DNA of 52,598 bases, taken from contig NZ_VRUU01000026.1 in the NCBI RefSeq assembly GCF_008039875.1, forward strand, positions 1-52,598, given 5' to 3'. The stretch is from Methylobacterium sp. WL119. GTDB taxonomy: Bacteria; Pseudomonadota; Alphaproteobacteria; Rhizobiales; Beijerinckiaceae. Positions 7,701-15,559 of this stretch are shown here, piece after piece; the first letter of the stretch is position 1, and each line of letters begins with the position of its first letter. The position numbers and the translations under genes are program-made. The notes under the pieces were generated by a model. It searched no databases and was not told the DNA's origin. It saw only the letters and a list, made by a program, of their open reading frames with translations.

Positions 7701-8876
7701 TCAGCGCCGGGCGGCGGGTTTGGCCGGGACGGTGCCGGCCGTCGCCGCCGGCGTGACGGCGGCGGGCGGGCTCGCGCGCGGCGTCTCGACGAAGAGGCGC
7801 TTCACCGGCCAGCCGTCGGCCCAGCGCTCCATGTCGCCGAAGCGCGGATTGGTCTTCAGGCCGGTGGCGTCCTGACCGGCGAAGGCCGCGGTCGCCGCGA
7901 GGTCGAAGGTCTTCCAGAACGCGAGGTAGTCGAGGGTGTCGGCGCGGGCGTTGTTGATCTGCGCCACCAGCGTCTGCTGCTCGCCGGAGAGCGACATGTC
8001 GGCCAACCACTTGAACGGCGGCGGCTTGGTGTCCTTCGGGTCGGCCGGCAGCTTGATCGCCGCGCCGTCGAACGCGGCATCGAGCCCGGCCGGCGCCGCA
8101 AGCGTCGCGGTGAGCGCCGGGAAGCCGTGGTCGTCGGAAAGCGCGCGCATGAACAGCTTGCGCTCCGTCGGCACGGCGCTCGCCTCGCGCAGCAGCCGGC
8201 GGGCGGCCAGGTCGGCCGCGCGGGCGTCGCGATCGCCGATCATGGCGATCAGCAGCGTCTGCGGCGCGATCTTCGCGAGATCGCCGAGCACGATGCCGCG
8301 CGACTTCGGCCCGCTGGCGATGCCGCCCGGCATCACCCCGAACACCAGCTTCGGCACGGGCAGTTCCTGCGCCTTCGCGTCGGCCGCGATGTCCATGGCG
8401 AGCGGGACGCCCGCGAGGTGGCCGATCAGCGCGACCTTCCCCAGGTCGGGCTTGCCCTCCGCGTCGGCGGCCAGCGCCTCGAAGGCGGTCTTGAGCGCGC
8501 CCTCCGCGTTGGCGACCGCATCGACGGGCCGGGTCCGGTTCACGTCCTGGAAGCGCGGGAACAGGACGAGCCAGCCGTTGCGGGCGAGATGGTCGATCCA
8601 GGCGCCGTAGCTCTGCGGGTTGGTGGCGCCCCAGCCGTGCAGGAGCACCGCGACCGGGCGCCCCTCGGCGGGGGCCGCGCCGGCGGCGTGGAACACGAAG
8701 GTCGAGGCGCCGGTGCGCCCGACCGCGCGCTTGACGATGGTGAGCTTGCGGTCGCCGACGCCGCCCGGCCCGTTGTTCGGCTGGGCCGGCGGCGCCGCGG
8801 CCGCGGCGGGCAGCACCGAGACGAGGAGGCCGAACAGGCCCGCGGCCAACGGGCCGCGATGGTCTTTCAGGAACAT
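7701..8876 (-). CDS. Exported alpha/beta-hydrolase-fold protein lacking the nucleophile serine
   Basis: A 391-residue protein with an N-terminal signal peptide (hydrophobic segment then AAAAAPPAQP, cleavage near residue 27) and a chlorophyllase/PET-hydrolase-like alpha/beta fold. The oxyanion region VAVLLHGWGATN is intact. The nucleophile elbow, normally G-H-S-x-G, reads GHLAG, with Leu at residue 154, so the catalytic Ser is absent. A GDRD region and a DDHGF motif that would supply Asp and His are present. It is probably periplasmic. It may be an inactive or scaffold homologue, or may use another residue. The ATG at 8876 was chosen because the signal peptide starts there. Confidence 0.75.
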   Translation of the reverse strand: MFLKDHRGPLAAGLFGLLVSVLPAAAAAPPAQPNNGPGGVGDRKLTIVKRAVGRTGASTFVFHAAGAAPAEGRPVAVLLHGWGATNPQSYGAWIDHLARNGWLVLFPRFQDVNRTRPVDAVANAEGALKTAFEALAADAEGKPDLGKVALIGHLAGVPLAMDIAADAKAQELPVPKLVFGVMPGGIASGPKSRGIVLGDLAKIAPQTLLIAMIGDRDARAADLAARRLLREASAVPTERKLFMRALSDDHGFPALTATLAAPAGLDAAFDGAAIKLPADPKDTKPPPFKWLADMSLSGEQQTLVAQINNARADTLDYLAFWKTFDLAATAAFAGQDATGLKTNPRFGDMERWADGWPVKRLFVETPRASPPAAVTPAATAGTVPAKPAARR

Positions 8877-9007
8877 GGACGGCTCGATCGCTTCGAGAAG
8901 GGGGGCGGACCGCTCGTGGGCCGGCATAGCAGATTCGGCCTCCGGGGCGATGCGCCGGCCGCCTCGCGGCAGGCCCTGCACCGGGGCGGGGTTCGCACGG
9001 CGAAGCC

Positions 9008-9466
9008 TCAGGGTTCGAGGGCGTGCGGGACCAGCTTGCCGCCGGGGCCGATCACCGACGGCCCCGTCGACGATCCGGCCGGGCGCCCGGCCGCCTGCTC
9101 GACCCAGGCCAGGATGTCCTCGGCCCGCCACGGCTTCGGGATGAAGGTCGCCGAGACGCGCAGGTCGCTCGGCTGGTCGCCGGCATCGCCCGAGGTGAGG
9201 AGCACGCGCACCCGCGGCCACGTGACGCCGATGATCCGCGCCAGCTCGAAACCGCCGATCGGTCCCGGCGTGCGCACGTCCGAGAAGACCACGCTGACCT
9301 CGTCGCCGCGATCGTTGAGGATGGCGAGCGCCCGCTCCGCGGTCTCCGCCTCGATCACGGTGAAGCCGGTTTCCTCCAGGAGGGTCGCGGCGAGGAAGCG
9401 CTCGTCCGGTTGATCCTCCACCACGAGGATGACGGGCTTCTGTCCGGGCGGGTTCACGTCGGTCAT
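9008..9466 (-). CDS. Single-domain response regulator (receiver)
   Basis: A 152-residue CheY-like receiver without an output domain. The acidic pair E17/D18 (VVEDQPDE), phosphoacceptor D63 (VVFSDVRTPG), T91/S92 switch position (LLTSGDAG) and conserved K111 (FIPKPW) are all present, so it should be phosphorylatable. The remaining ~35 C-terminal residues (WVEQAAGRPAGSSTG) form only a short tail. Receivers with the SDVRTPG...GF.LAR signature are usual partners of hybrid HWE/HisKA kinases in Rhizobiales. No kinase gene lies nearby, so its partner is encoded elsewhere. Confidence 0.9.
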   Translation of the reverse strand: MTDVNPPGQKPVILVVEDQPDERFLAATLLEETGFTVIEAETAERALAILNDRGDEVSVVFSDVRTPGPIGGFELARIIGVTWPRVRVLLTSGDAGDQPSDLRVSATFIPKPWRAEDILAWVEQAAGRPAGSSTGPSVIGPGGKLVPHALEP

Positions 9467-9681
9467 AGCCGGGACACTCTAAGCGGGCCGGATGGTCGGC
9501 CCCTCGGATCGGTCGTTCATCGCCATCGTCGATGCGAACGGGGGTCGACCCGTGCGTGCACGCGCCGCCCGGCCCCATCCTGGCATAAACCGGTCGTCCC
9601 CGCCGTGTCGGATAGGGCACACAACCCTGAAGGAGCGTGCCGGAGCTGCCGTGACCGCTGGTCGCGGCCCGTCGGCGCGAC

Positions 9682-10563
9682 TTAGCCGACGCCGTTCGCC
9701 TTCAGGAATGCGAGGGCGCGGCGCCAGCCGTCCTCGGCCGCCTCCTTGCGGTAGCTCGGCCGGTAATCGGCATGGAAGCCGTGCGGGGCGTCCGGGTAGA
9801 CGACCAGCTCCACCGGCTTGCCGGCGGCCTTCGCCGCATCGCGGGCGGCCTCGGCGGTCGCGACCGGGATGCCGGTGTCGGCGCCGCCGTAGAGGCCGAG
9901 CAGCGGTGCGTTGAGCTGGCCGGCGACCGATCCGGCGCTGCGCGGCTGGATGTCGGTCGGGTCGCCGCCGAGCGGGCCGTACCAGGCGACCGCCGCCTTC
10001 AGGTCGCGGCGGTGGGCGTCGTAGAGCCAGGCGGCACGGCCGCCGCGGCACCAGCCCATCACCCCAAAGCGCGCCGGATCGCCCTTGGCGGCGGAGGTCG
10101 CCCAGGCGACGGTGGCGTCGAGGTCGCCGATCCACTGCGCGTCCGGCGTCTTCGAGATCACGTCGCGGATGATCAGCTTGGGGTCGGTCATCTGCGACAG
10201 GTCGCCCTGTCGGGCGTAGAGTTCCGGCGCCACGGCGCAGTAGCCGGCCTTGGCCAGGCGGCGGCAGATGTCCTTGATGTATTCGTGGACGCCGAAGATC
10301 TCCTCGATCACCAGCACCAGCGGAAACGGCCCGGCCCCCTCGGGGGCCGCGCGGTAGCCCGGCATCGGCCCGTCGGCCGCCGGGATCCGCACCTCGCTGG
10401 CCTCGATCCCGGTGTCGTCGGTGTGGATGACCTGCGCCTCCACCGGCGTCACCGCGAGGGTGAAGCCGCTGATCAGGCTCGTCATCACGAAGCCCCGCCG
10501 CGACAGCGGCGGGACGATCAATCCGTCGAGGCCCTCGCCGCCGCCTTCGTTGTCGTGCGTCAT
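9682..10563 (-). CDS. Tat-exported dienelactone hydrolase family protein
   Basis: A 293-residue dienelactone hydrolase-type alpha/beta hydrolase. The N-terminus carries a twin-arginine signal (LSRRGFVMTSLISGFTLAVT) ending near VEAQ, so export to the periplasm in a folded state is likely. Catalytic elements are visible: IEEIFG (activating Glu), the nucleophile elbow GVMGWCRGG with Cys in place of Ser as is usual for this family, Asp in GGADTGIPV and His in PHGFHAD. Classical members open dienelactones in chloroaromatic degradation, but most exported homologues have unknown substrates. The ATG at 10563 gives a compact Tat signal, and the upstream open codons are shadow. Confidence 0.88.
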   Translation of the reverse strand: MTHDNEGGGEGLDGLIVPPLSRRGFVMTSLISGFTLAVTPVEAQVIHTDDTGIEASEVRIPAADGPMPGYRAAPEGAGPFPLVLVIEEIFGVHEYIKDICRRLAKAGYCAVAPELYARQGDLSQMTDPKLIIRDVISKTPDAQWIGDLDATVAWATSAAKGDPARFGVMGWCRGGRAAWLYDAHRRDLKAAVAWYGPLGGDPTDIQPRSAGSVAGQLNAPLLGLYGGADTGIPVATAEAARDAAKAAGKPVELVVYPDAPHGFHADYRPSYRKEAAEDGWRRALAFLKANGVG

Positions 10564-10644
10564 GCCGTGCTCCTCGAACCCTCCGGCCAGCGCACCACGC
10601 CGCCGGGCCCGGGTCAACCGTGCGGAGCCGCCCGGGCGGGACGC

Positions 10645-11058
10645 TCAGGCGCCGGCGGAGACCCGCGCCGGCCGGCGCGCCGGCACCGGGACGGGCCGCG
10701 GCGCGGGCTGCGGCCGCAGCAGGTCGGCGAGCGCGACGAACCCGTCGGCCTGCGGCGCCTGCCCGGCGCGGAAGCCGAAGCCGAGAGCGAAGGCCTGGCT
10801 CAGGCCGGCGTCGCGCGCGATGCCGAACGCGTCGAGCGCGGTCAGGAACGCCTCGCGGAACAGGCTCGGCCGGCACCAGCTCTTCTCGGCCATCTGCAGC
10901 GGCCAGTCCCACAGGCCCTCGGCGCGGCGGGCGGCGAGCACGTCGCGACCGATGAAGTAGCCGGTCGTGCGGTGTTCCAGGCCCTCGCCCGACAGGGTCC
11001 AGTCGGCGTTGCGGAACAGGACGGCCTTTGCGCAAGAGGCGATAGTTGCGTCGATCAT
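10645..11058 (-). CDS. Hypothetical protein with Pro/Arg-rich tail
   Basis: A 137-residue protein that I do not recognise. It begins MIDATIASCAKAVLFRNADW and has a soluble, mixed alpha/beta-looking core with Trp- and Phe-rich segments (GYFIGRDVLAARR, DWPLQMAEKSWCRPSLF). It ends in a proline/arginine/alanine tail of ~25 residues (RPQPAPRPVPVPARRPARV). The frame is open further upstream to 11181, but that extension runs straight through the parS palindrome, so I take the ATG at 11058. It starts 47 bp from parS on the minus strand. No membrane segment or signal peptide is evident. Confidence 0.6.
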   Translation of the reverse strand: MIDATIASCAKAVLFRNADWTLSGEGLEHRTTGYFIGRDVLAARRAEGLWDWPLQMAEKSWCRPSLFREAFLTALDAFGIARDAGLSQAFALGFGFRAGQAPQADGFVALADLLRPQPAPRPVPVPARRPARVSAGA

Positions 11059-11104
11059 CGGGATCCTCGCCACCTTCGCGGAAGAGGCGCGACGATCGCG
11101 CGCC

Positions 11105-11120
11105 TGTTCCACGTGGAACA
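11105..11120. other. parS: parS centromere-like site (ParB binding site)
   Basis: The sequence TGTTCCACGTGGAACA is a perfect 16-bp palindrome. It matches the alphaproteobacterial version of the chromosomal parS consensus (TGTTtCACGTGaAACA in Bacillus) at every conserved position, with the C/G variants typical of Rhizobiales. It lies in the 150-bp gap between a hypothetical gene and the DUF192 gene. ParB would load here to nucleate the partition complex. Scanning the window by eye, I found no second full match; other CACGTG cores lack the flanking arms. No parA or parB gene is in the window. Confidence 0.8.
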
Positions 11121-11208
11121 TACGAGGAACAGTGATCCGCAACGGAACGGGCGTCAAGCGCGATGTTCTCGATGCGTTCATATTTTCCCGGCGCGACGGC
11201 GCTCCGGG

Positions 11209-11718
11209 TCAGCGTGCCTGGAACAGCGGGTGCTCGACGCGGTCGCCGGCCTTGATCCCGAGCTTGGCGGCGATGCCGGCATTCAGCTCCAGCACCGAGA
11301 GCACCGGCTCCGGCGATGCGATGATGGCGGTCGACAGCGGCTCGGTGTCGGCAGCGACCCGGGCGATGGTGCCGTCGGCGCGGATGAACAGCATGTCGAG
11401 CGGCAGGTAGGTGTTCTTCATCCACATCGCGACCGGCTCGGACCGCTCGAAGTCGAACAGCATGCCGTGGTTCGGCGCCATCGTGCGGCGGAACATCAGC
11501 CCGCGGGTGCGGCCGGCATCGTCGCGCATCACCTCGACGTCGAAACGGTGGGTGCCGTCCTTGGAGCGGATGCTCAGCGGCTCGGTCTGGCTCCTGGCCT
11601 GTCGCGCCTCCTGGGCCGAGGCGGGAGCGAGCGCCGACGGAAGGGCGGCCATGCCGAGGAGGCCGAGGGCCAGGCCGCCGGCGAGCAGGTTTCGGACGCG
11701 AGACAAGCGCAACACCAT
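11209..11718 (-). CDS. DUF192 exported protein
   Basis: A 169-residue protein with an N-terminal signal peptide (LLAGGLALGLLGMAALPSALAP, cleavage near ASAQE) followed by a DUF192 domain. The family pattern is plain: FDVEVMRDDAGRTRGLMFRR, MLFDFERSEPVAMWMKNTYLPLD and a C-terminal VLELNAGIAAKLGIKAGDRV. DUF192 proteins are small, usually exported, and have no established biochemical function. Its ATG shares one base with the stop of the preceding cold-shock gene (TGATG), so the two are translationally coupled. The start was chosen on the signal peptide and this overlap. Confidence 0.88.
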   Translation of the reverse strand: MVLRLSRVRNLLAGGLALGLLGMAALPSALAPASAQEARQARSQTEPLSIRSKDGTHRFDVEVMRDDAGRTRGLMFRRTMAPNHGMLFDFERSEPVAMWMKNTYLPLDMLFIRADGTIARVAADTEPLSTAIIASPEPVLSVLELNAGIAAKLGIKAGDRVEHPLFQAR

Positions 11719-12326
11719 CAATGCGAGGACGGAACGGCTCCGTCGGGCAGCCGGACCTCGGCGGCCATCACGCCCTTGGAGCCGTCGCCGTATCGCACGA
11801 GCACCGTCTCGCCGGGCTTCAATTCGGCGATACCGTAGCGTCGCAGGGTTTCCATGTGCACGAAGATGTCCGGCGTGCCGTCGCCCCGCGTCAGGAAGCC
11901 GAAGCCGCGCAGGCGGTTGAACCACTTCACCACGGCGGTCTCGAGCCCGCTCGTCGGCGTCACGCTGACATGGGTGCGCGGCAGCGGCAGCTCGGACGGG
12001 TGCGTGGCGGAGGATTGGTCGAGCGACAGGACCCGGAAGGCCTGCCAGCCGCGGGCGCGCTCGGTCGCCTCGACCACGATGCGGGCGCCCTCGCTGGCGT
12101 TCTGGTGGCCGTCGCGGCGCAGGCAGGTCACGTGGAGCAGCACGTCGGGCATGCCGTCGTCGGGGACGATGAAGCCGAACCCCTTGGCGACGTCGAACCA
12201 CTTGATCCGGCCCGACACCTCGACGAGGTCGAGCGGCTCCTCGACGTCGGCCTGCGATGATGCGCCGATGCCCGCGCCGTCCGTTGCCCGTGAGCTCGCC
12301 GGCCCTGATCCGAACCCGTCAGACAT
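11718..12326 (-). CDS. Two-domain cold-shock protein
   Basis: A 202-residue nucleic-acid-binding protein with two cold-shock domains. The first (~residues 40-105) has [20 protein letters not shown] and the RNP2-like VLLHV. The second (~residues 128-195) has [20 protein letters not shown] and IFVHM. Both RNP1 motifs (KGFGFI, RGFGFL) keep their aromatic residues, so RNA or ssDNA binding is expected. The N-terminal ~35 residues and the linker look disordered. Two-CSD proteins of this build are common in Rhizobiales. I chose the ATG at 12326; the longer open frame adds an Arg-rich stretch unlike the family. It is coupled to the downstream DUF192 gene. Confidence 0.9.
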   Translation of the reverse strand: MSDGFGSGPASSRATDGAGIGASSQADVEEPLDLVEVSGRIKWFDVAKGFGFIVPDDGMPDVLLHVTCLRRDGHQNASEGARIVVEATERARGWQAFRVLSLDQSSATHPSELPLPRTHVSVTPTSGLETAVVKWFNRLRGFGFLTRGDGTPDIFVHMETLRRYGIAELKPGETVLVRYGDGSKGVMAAEVRLPDGAVPSSH

Positions 12327-12704
12327 GTCGATAAGCAACCTACACCGAATCGCGACGCGCGTTTCCCGGCCAGGATTAACGAAGTCTTGAAGCGGCGAAA
12401 GCCTCTTTGCCCGGCAGGCCTGGACGGTCCGACGGCAATGGCCGGCCCGATCGGCACGCTCCGCAGCGATCCGTGCCGGTTCGGCGAGCATCGAGCAGGC
12501 CCAAGTCCGTGTCCGGACTCACGCTTTTGCGCCGGCCGACCCCATCGGAACGCTCCCGGCGCAAACAACCGAGTTCGGTCACTTTCTCGTGACTGTTGCT
12601 GCGGCGCAGCAGGTGGCGGGAGCACCGTCGACGCGCCGTCCGCCGCACGAATCTTCGGAGCCGCCCATGGCCGCGCGCGGCGAATGGTGCTTAGGGGGCC
12701 GGCC
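12327..12704. promoter_or_regulatory. Divergent intergenic region between cold-shock and DUF1624 genes
   Basis: This 378-bp gene-free region separates two divergent genes and must hold both promoters. The cold-shock side has a relatively AT-rich leader (GGATTAACGAAGTCTTGAAG around 12372-12391), suited to cold-shock regulation. A short inverted repeat, GTCAC-TTTCTC-GTGAC, lies at 12578-12593. On the plus side an AGGGGG Shine-Dalgarno-like run sits just upstream of the ATG at 12705. Open frames across it look like shadow. Confidence 0.45.
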
Positions 12705-13715
12705 ATGCCACCCGATCCCACATTCGCCCCGACGAACGCGCCGGAAGCGCCTGCCGTCGCGTCCCGCCGGATCCCGGCGATCGATGCGGGGCGTGCCGCC
12801 GCGCTCGCCGCGATGGCCGCTTATCACCTGACCTGGGACCTCGGGTACCTCCGCCTCACGCCCGAGAACGTCGCGCTGTCGCCCGCGGGGCGGGTCGCGG
12901 CGCACGTCATCGCCGGAACGTTCCTCGTTTTGGTCGGGGTCGGTCTGGTGCTGATGAACGGCCGCGGCGTTCGGCTGCGGCCGACCGCCCTGCGGCTGCT
13001 GCGGGTCGGCGGGGCGGCGGCGCTGATCACCCTGGCGACGTTCTACGCCTTCCCGGACAGCTTCATCTTCTTCGGCATCCTGCACTGCATCGCGGTGTCG
13101 AGCGTGCTGGCGCTGCCGTTCCTGTTCGTGCCGGCGGTGGTGACGGCGCTGGCCGGCGCCCTGGTCGTGGCGCTGCCGCACCTCGTGGCGCATCCGCTGC
13201 TCGATGCGCCTGCGCTGTTCTTCCTCGGCCTCGGCCGGCTGACGCCGCAGACCAACGACTACGTGCCGCTGTTCCCGTGGTTCGGGATCGTGCTGCTCGG
13301 GGTCGCCCTCGGCCGGATCGCCCTGCCCTGGTTCGCGCGCTCGCGGGCGGGTCTCTGGCAGCCGCGGAGCCGAGGCGCACGGGCTGCGACCTTCGCCGGT
13401 CGCCACAGCCTGGCGATCTACCTCGTGCACCAGCCGCTCCTGCTCGGGGCGCTGACGGGCCTGGTCGCGCTGACCGGGCCGCATCCGCGCGCCGGGCTGG
13501 CGAAGTTCTGGGCGGACTACGTCGAGACCTGCACCCGCACCGGGGGCGAGCCGGGCTCGTGCCGGATCGCGGCGCGCTGCACCGCCGACGCCCTGCGCAG
13601 GGAGGGCCTGTGGTCGGTGGAGGGCCGCGGCTTCACCGTGCCGGAGCGCGTGCGGGCGCAGGGTCTGTCGCAGCGCTGCTACGAGGCCTCCGAGGGCACG
13701 GCGCCGCCGCCGTAG
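12705..13715 (+). CDS. DUF1624 (heparan-alpha-glucosaminide N-acetyltransferase-like) membrane protein
   Basis: A 336-residue polytopic membrane protein. The N-terminal motif RRIPAIDAGRAAALAAMAAYHLTWDLGY is the DUF1624 signature, with the conserved His in the first helix region. About seven hydrophobic segments follow to residue ~255. The family is related to lysosomal heparan-alpha-glucosaminide N-acetyltransferase and to acyltransferase-3-like enzymes, so acylation of an envelope glycan is plausible but unproven. After HSLAIYLVHQPLLLG there is an unusual ~80-residue soluble tail with four cysteines (ETC, GSC, ARC, QRC), probably periplasmic and disulfide-bonded. It is convergent with efp, with only 19 bp between the stops. 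Confidence 0.82.
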   Translation: MPPDPTFAPTNAPEAPAVASRRIPAIDAGRAAALAAMAAYHLTWDLGYLRLTPENVALSPAGRVAAHVIAGTFLVLVGVGLVLMNGRGVRLRPTALRLLRVGGAAALITLATFYAFPDSFIFFGILHCIAVSSVLALPFLFVPAVVTALAGALVVALPHLVAHPLLDAPALFFLGLGRLTPQTNDYVPLFPWFGIVLLGVALGRIALPWFARSRAGLWQPRSRGARAATFAGRHSLAIYLVHQPLLLGALTGLVALTGPHPRAGLAKFWADYVETCTRTGGEPGSCRIAARCTADALRREGLWSVEGRGFTVPERVRAQGLSQRCYEASEGTAPPP

Positions 13716-13734
13716 CCCCCCGTTCCGGGATGCC

Positions 13735-14301
13735 TCAGTCCTTGGCGCGCTCGACGTAGGCGCCGTCGGCGGTCATCACCACGATGCGGGTGCCGGCGGC
13801 GATGTGCGGCGGTACGGTGGTGCGGACGCCGTTCGACAGGGTGGCCGGCTTGTAGGAGGACGAGGCGGTCTGCCCCTTCATCGCCGGCTCGGTCTCGGCG
13901 ACCTCGAGCACGACGCGCTGCGGCAGCTCGATCGTCAGCGCCACGCCGTTGTGCTGCGAGACCATCACCGCCATGCCCTCCTGCAGGTAGGGGGCGGCGT
14001 CGCCGACCACGTCGGCCGGCACCTGGATCTGCTCGTAGCTCTCCGGGTTCATGAAGTGGAACCCCTCCGAGTCGCTGTAGAGGAAGGTGTGCTCCTTGTC
14101 CTCGACGAAGGCGCGCTCGACCTGCTCGGTGGTGCGGTAGCGCTCCGACACCTTCACCCCGTCGGTGATGCGGCGCATGTCGAGCTGCGTCACGGGGGTG
14201 CCCTTGCCGGGATGGATGTTCTCCGCGAACAGGATGACGTAGAGCTTGCCGTCCTTATCGACGACGTTGCCCTTGCGGAGGGTAGAAGCGATCACCTTCA
14301 C
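13735..14301 (-). CDS. efp: Elongation factor P
   Basis: A 188-residue EF-P, which relieves ribosome stalling at polyproline stretches. It has the three-domain length of the family: a KOW-like N-domain, then [22 protein letters not shown] and an OB-fold C-domain ending [21 protein letters not shown]. The modification loop reads HPGKGTP with Lys33, the residue beta-lysylated by EpmA/EpmB in other bacteria. Both of those modifying enzymes are encoded divergently 202 bp away, strongly implying that Lys33 is modified here. Translation starts at a GTG (14301) with AGGAC about 10 nt upstream. Its 3' end is 19 bp from that of the convergent DUF1624 gene. Confidence 0.96.
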   Translation of the reverse strand: MKVIASTLRKGNVVDKDGKLYVILFAENIHPGKGTPVTQLDMRRITDGVKVSERYRTTEQVERAFVEDKEHTFLYSDSEGFHFMNPESYEQIQVPADVVGDAAPYLQEGMAVMVSQHNGVALTIELPQRVVLEVAETEPAMKGQTASSSYKPATLSNGVRTTVPPHIAAGTRIVVMTADGAYVERAKD

Positions 14302-14503
14302 GGGGTCAGGTCCTGCGTTGACAAGGCGGGGTTCGCGCGCCTAGCGCGGTGCCCCGCGGGAGAGGCATATCCCTCGAGAGCGATATCGGGCTCCGGCACT
14401 ATCCTATCCGCGGCCCGGTTGCCAGCCGCGCCAGTATCGGTCCGCCGGGAGCGCGCGTGTTCGAAGCCGGAAACGTCCGATCCGCCGATCGCAGGGCAGC
14501 CCG
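14302..14503. promoter_or_regulatory. Divergent efp / epmA promoter region
   Basis: A 202-bp region between efp (minus) and epmA (plus) that must carry both promoters. On the plus strand a perfect TTGACA lies at 14318-14323, but the hexamer 17 bp downstream (CTAGCG) is a poor -10, so this is only a weak candidate. The shared region suggests that the modified factor and its modifying enzymes are co-controlled. Confidence 0.35.
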
Positions 14504-15559
14504 GTGACGGCGGCCCCCTCCCCGTGGTGGGCGCCGCACCGGCACGCCGACCGGCGCCCGCTGCTGATCCTGCGCAACCGCATCGCCCATGCGCTCCGCG
14601 GCCACTTCGCGGCCCGCGACTTCGTCGAGGTCGAGGCCGCCTGCCTCCAGGTCTCGCCCGGCAACGAGGCGCATCTCTCCGCCTTCGCCACCGAGGCGAT
14701 CGGCGGCGACGGGCTTCGCGCGCCGCTCTACCTCCACACCTCGCCGGAATTCGCCTGCAAGAAGCTGCTGGCGGCCGGCGAATCGCGGCTGTTCAGCCTC
14801 GGCCACGTCTTCCGCAACCGCGAGCGCGGGTTGCTGCATCATCCCGAATTCACGATGCTGGAATGGTATCGCGCCGGCGAGCCCTACGCCGTGCTGATGG
14901 CCGATTGCGCCGACCTGCTACGGCTCGCCGCCGAGACGGCGGCGACGGCGCGGCTGCGCCATCGCGATCGGACCTGCGATCCCTTCGCCGATCCGGAGCG
15001 GCTGACGCTGGCCGACGCCTTCGACCGGCATGCCGGCATCGACCTCCTCGCCACCCTGTCGCGGGACGGCGCCACCGACCGCGACGGGCTCGCCGCTGCG
15101 GTTGCGCAGGCGGGCCTGCGGGTGGCCGCCGACGACACCTGGGCCGACCTGTTCAGCCGCGTGCTGGTGGCGCGGATCGAGCCGCATCTCGGGCACGGGC
15201 GGCCGACGATCCTGTGCGAGTACCCGGTGAGCGAGGCGGCGCTCGCCCGCCCGAGCGCGGACGACCCGCGGGTGTCGGAGCGGTTCGAGCTCTATGCCTG
15301 CGGCGTCGAGCTCGCCAACGCCTTCGGCGAGCTGACCGACGCCGCCGAGCAGGGCCGGCGCTTCGCCTGCGAGATGGCGGAGAAGCATCGCGTCTACGGC
15401 GAGACCTATCCGATCGACGACGACTTCCTCGACGCCTTGGCGGTGATGCCGGAGGCGTCGGGCTGCGCGCTCGGCTTCGACCGGCTGGTGATGCTCGCGA
15501 CCGGCGCGCCGCATATCGAGGACGTGATCTGGACCCCCGTCGCGGGCGGAACGCGATGA
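14504..15559 (+). CDS. epmA: EF-P--(R)-beta-lysine ligase
   Basis: A 351-residue class II lysyl-tRNA-synthetase paralogue without an anticodon-binding domain (GenX/PoxA/YjeA). It activates (R)-beta-lysine and ligates it to EF-P. Visible class II motifs are motif 2, VFRNRERGLLHHPEFTMLEW, and motif 3, ALGFDRLVMLATGA. LYLHTSPEF and CEYPVSEAALARP belong to the lysine-site region of the family. The length fits EpmA (~325) rather than LysRS (~500). It starts at a GTG (14504), where homology to the family N-terminus (WWAPHRHADRRPLLILRNR) begins. Its TGA overlaps the ATG of epmB (ATGA), so the pair is translationally coupled. Confidence 0.95.
   Translation: MTAAPSPWWAPHRHADRRPLLILRNRIAHALRGHFAARDFVEVEAACLQVSPGNEAHLSAFATEAIGGDGLRAPLYLHTSPEFACKKLLAAGESRLFSLGHVFRNRERGLLHHPEFTMLEWYRAGEPYAVLMADCADLLRLAAETAATARLRHRDRTCDPFADPERLTLADAFDRHAGIDLLATLSRDGATDRDGLAAAVAQAGLRVAADDTWADLFSRVLVARIEPHLGHGRPTILCEYPVSEAALARPSADDPRVSERFELYACGVELANAFGELTDAAEQGRRFACEMAEKHRVYGETYPIDDDFLDALAVMPEASGCALGFDRLVMLATGAPHIEDVIWTPVAGGTR

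Noticed and set aside
12121..12140. CACGTG cores elsewhere (for example 12129-12134, 24029-24034, 35818-35823) as extra parS sites
   Set aside because: They lack the flanking TGTTC/GAACA arms and lie inside coding sequence.
14504..15559. epmA as a full lysyl-tRNA synthetase
   Set aside because: It lacks the anticodon-binding domain, is only 351 residues, and is coupled to epmB and next to efp, all pointing to EpmA.
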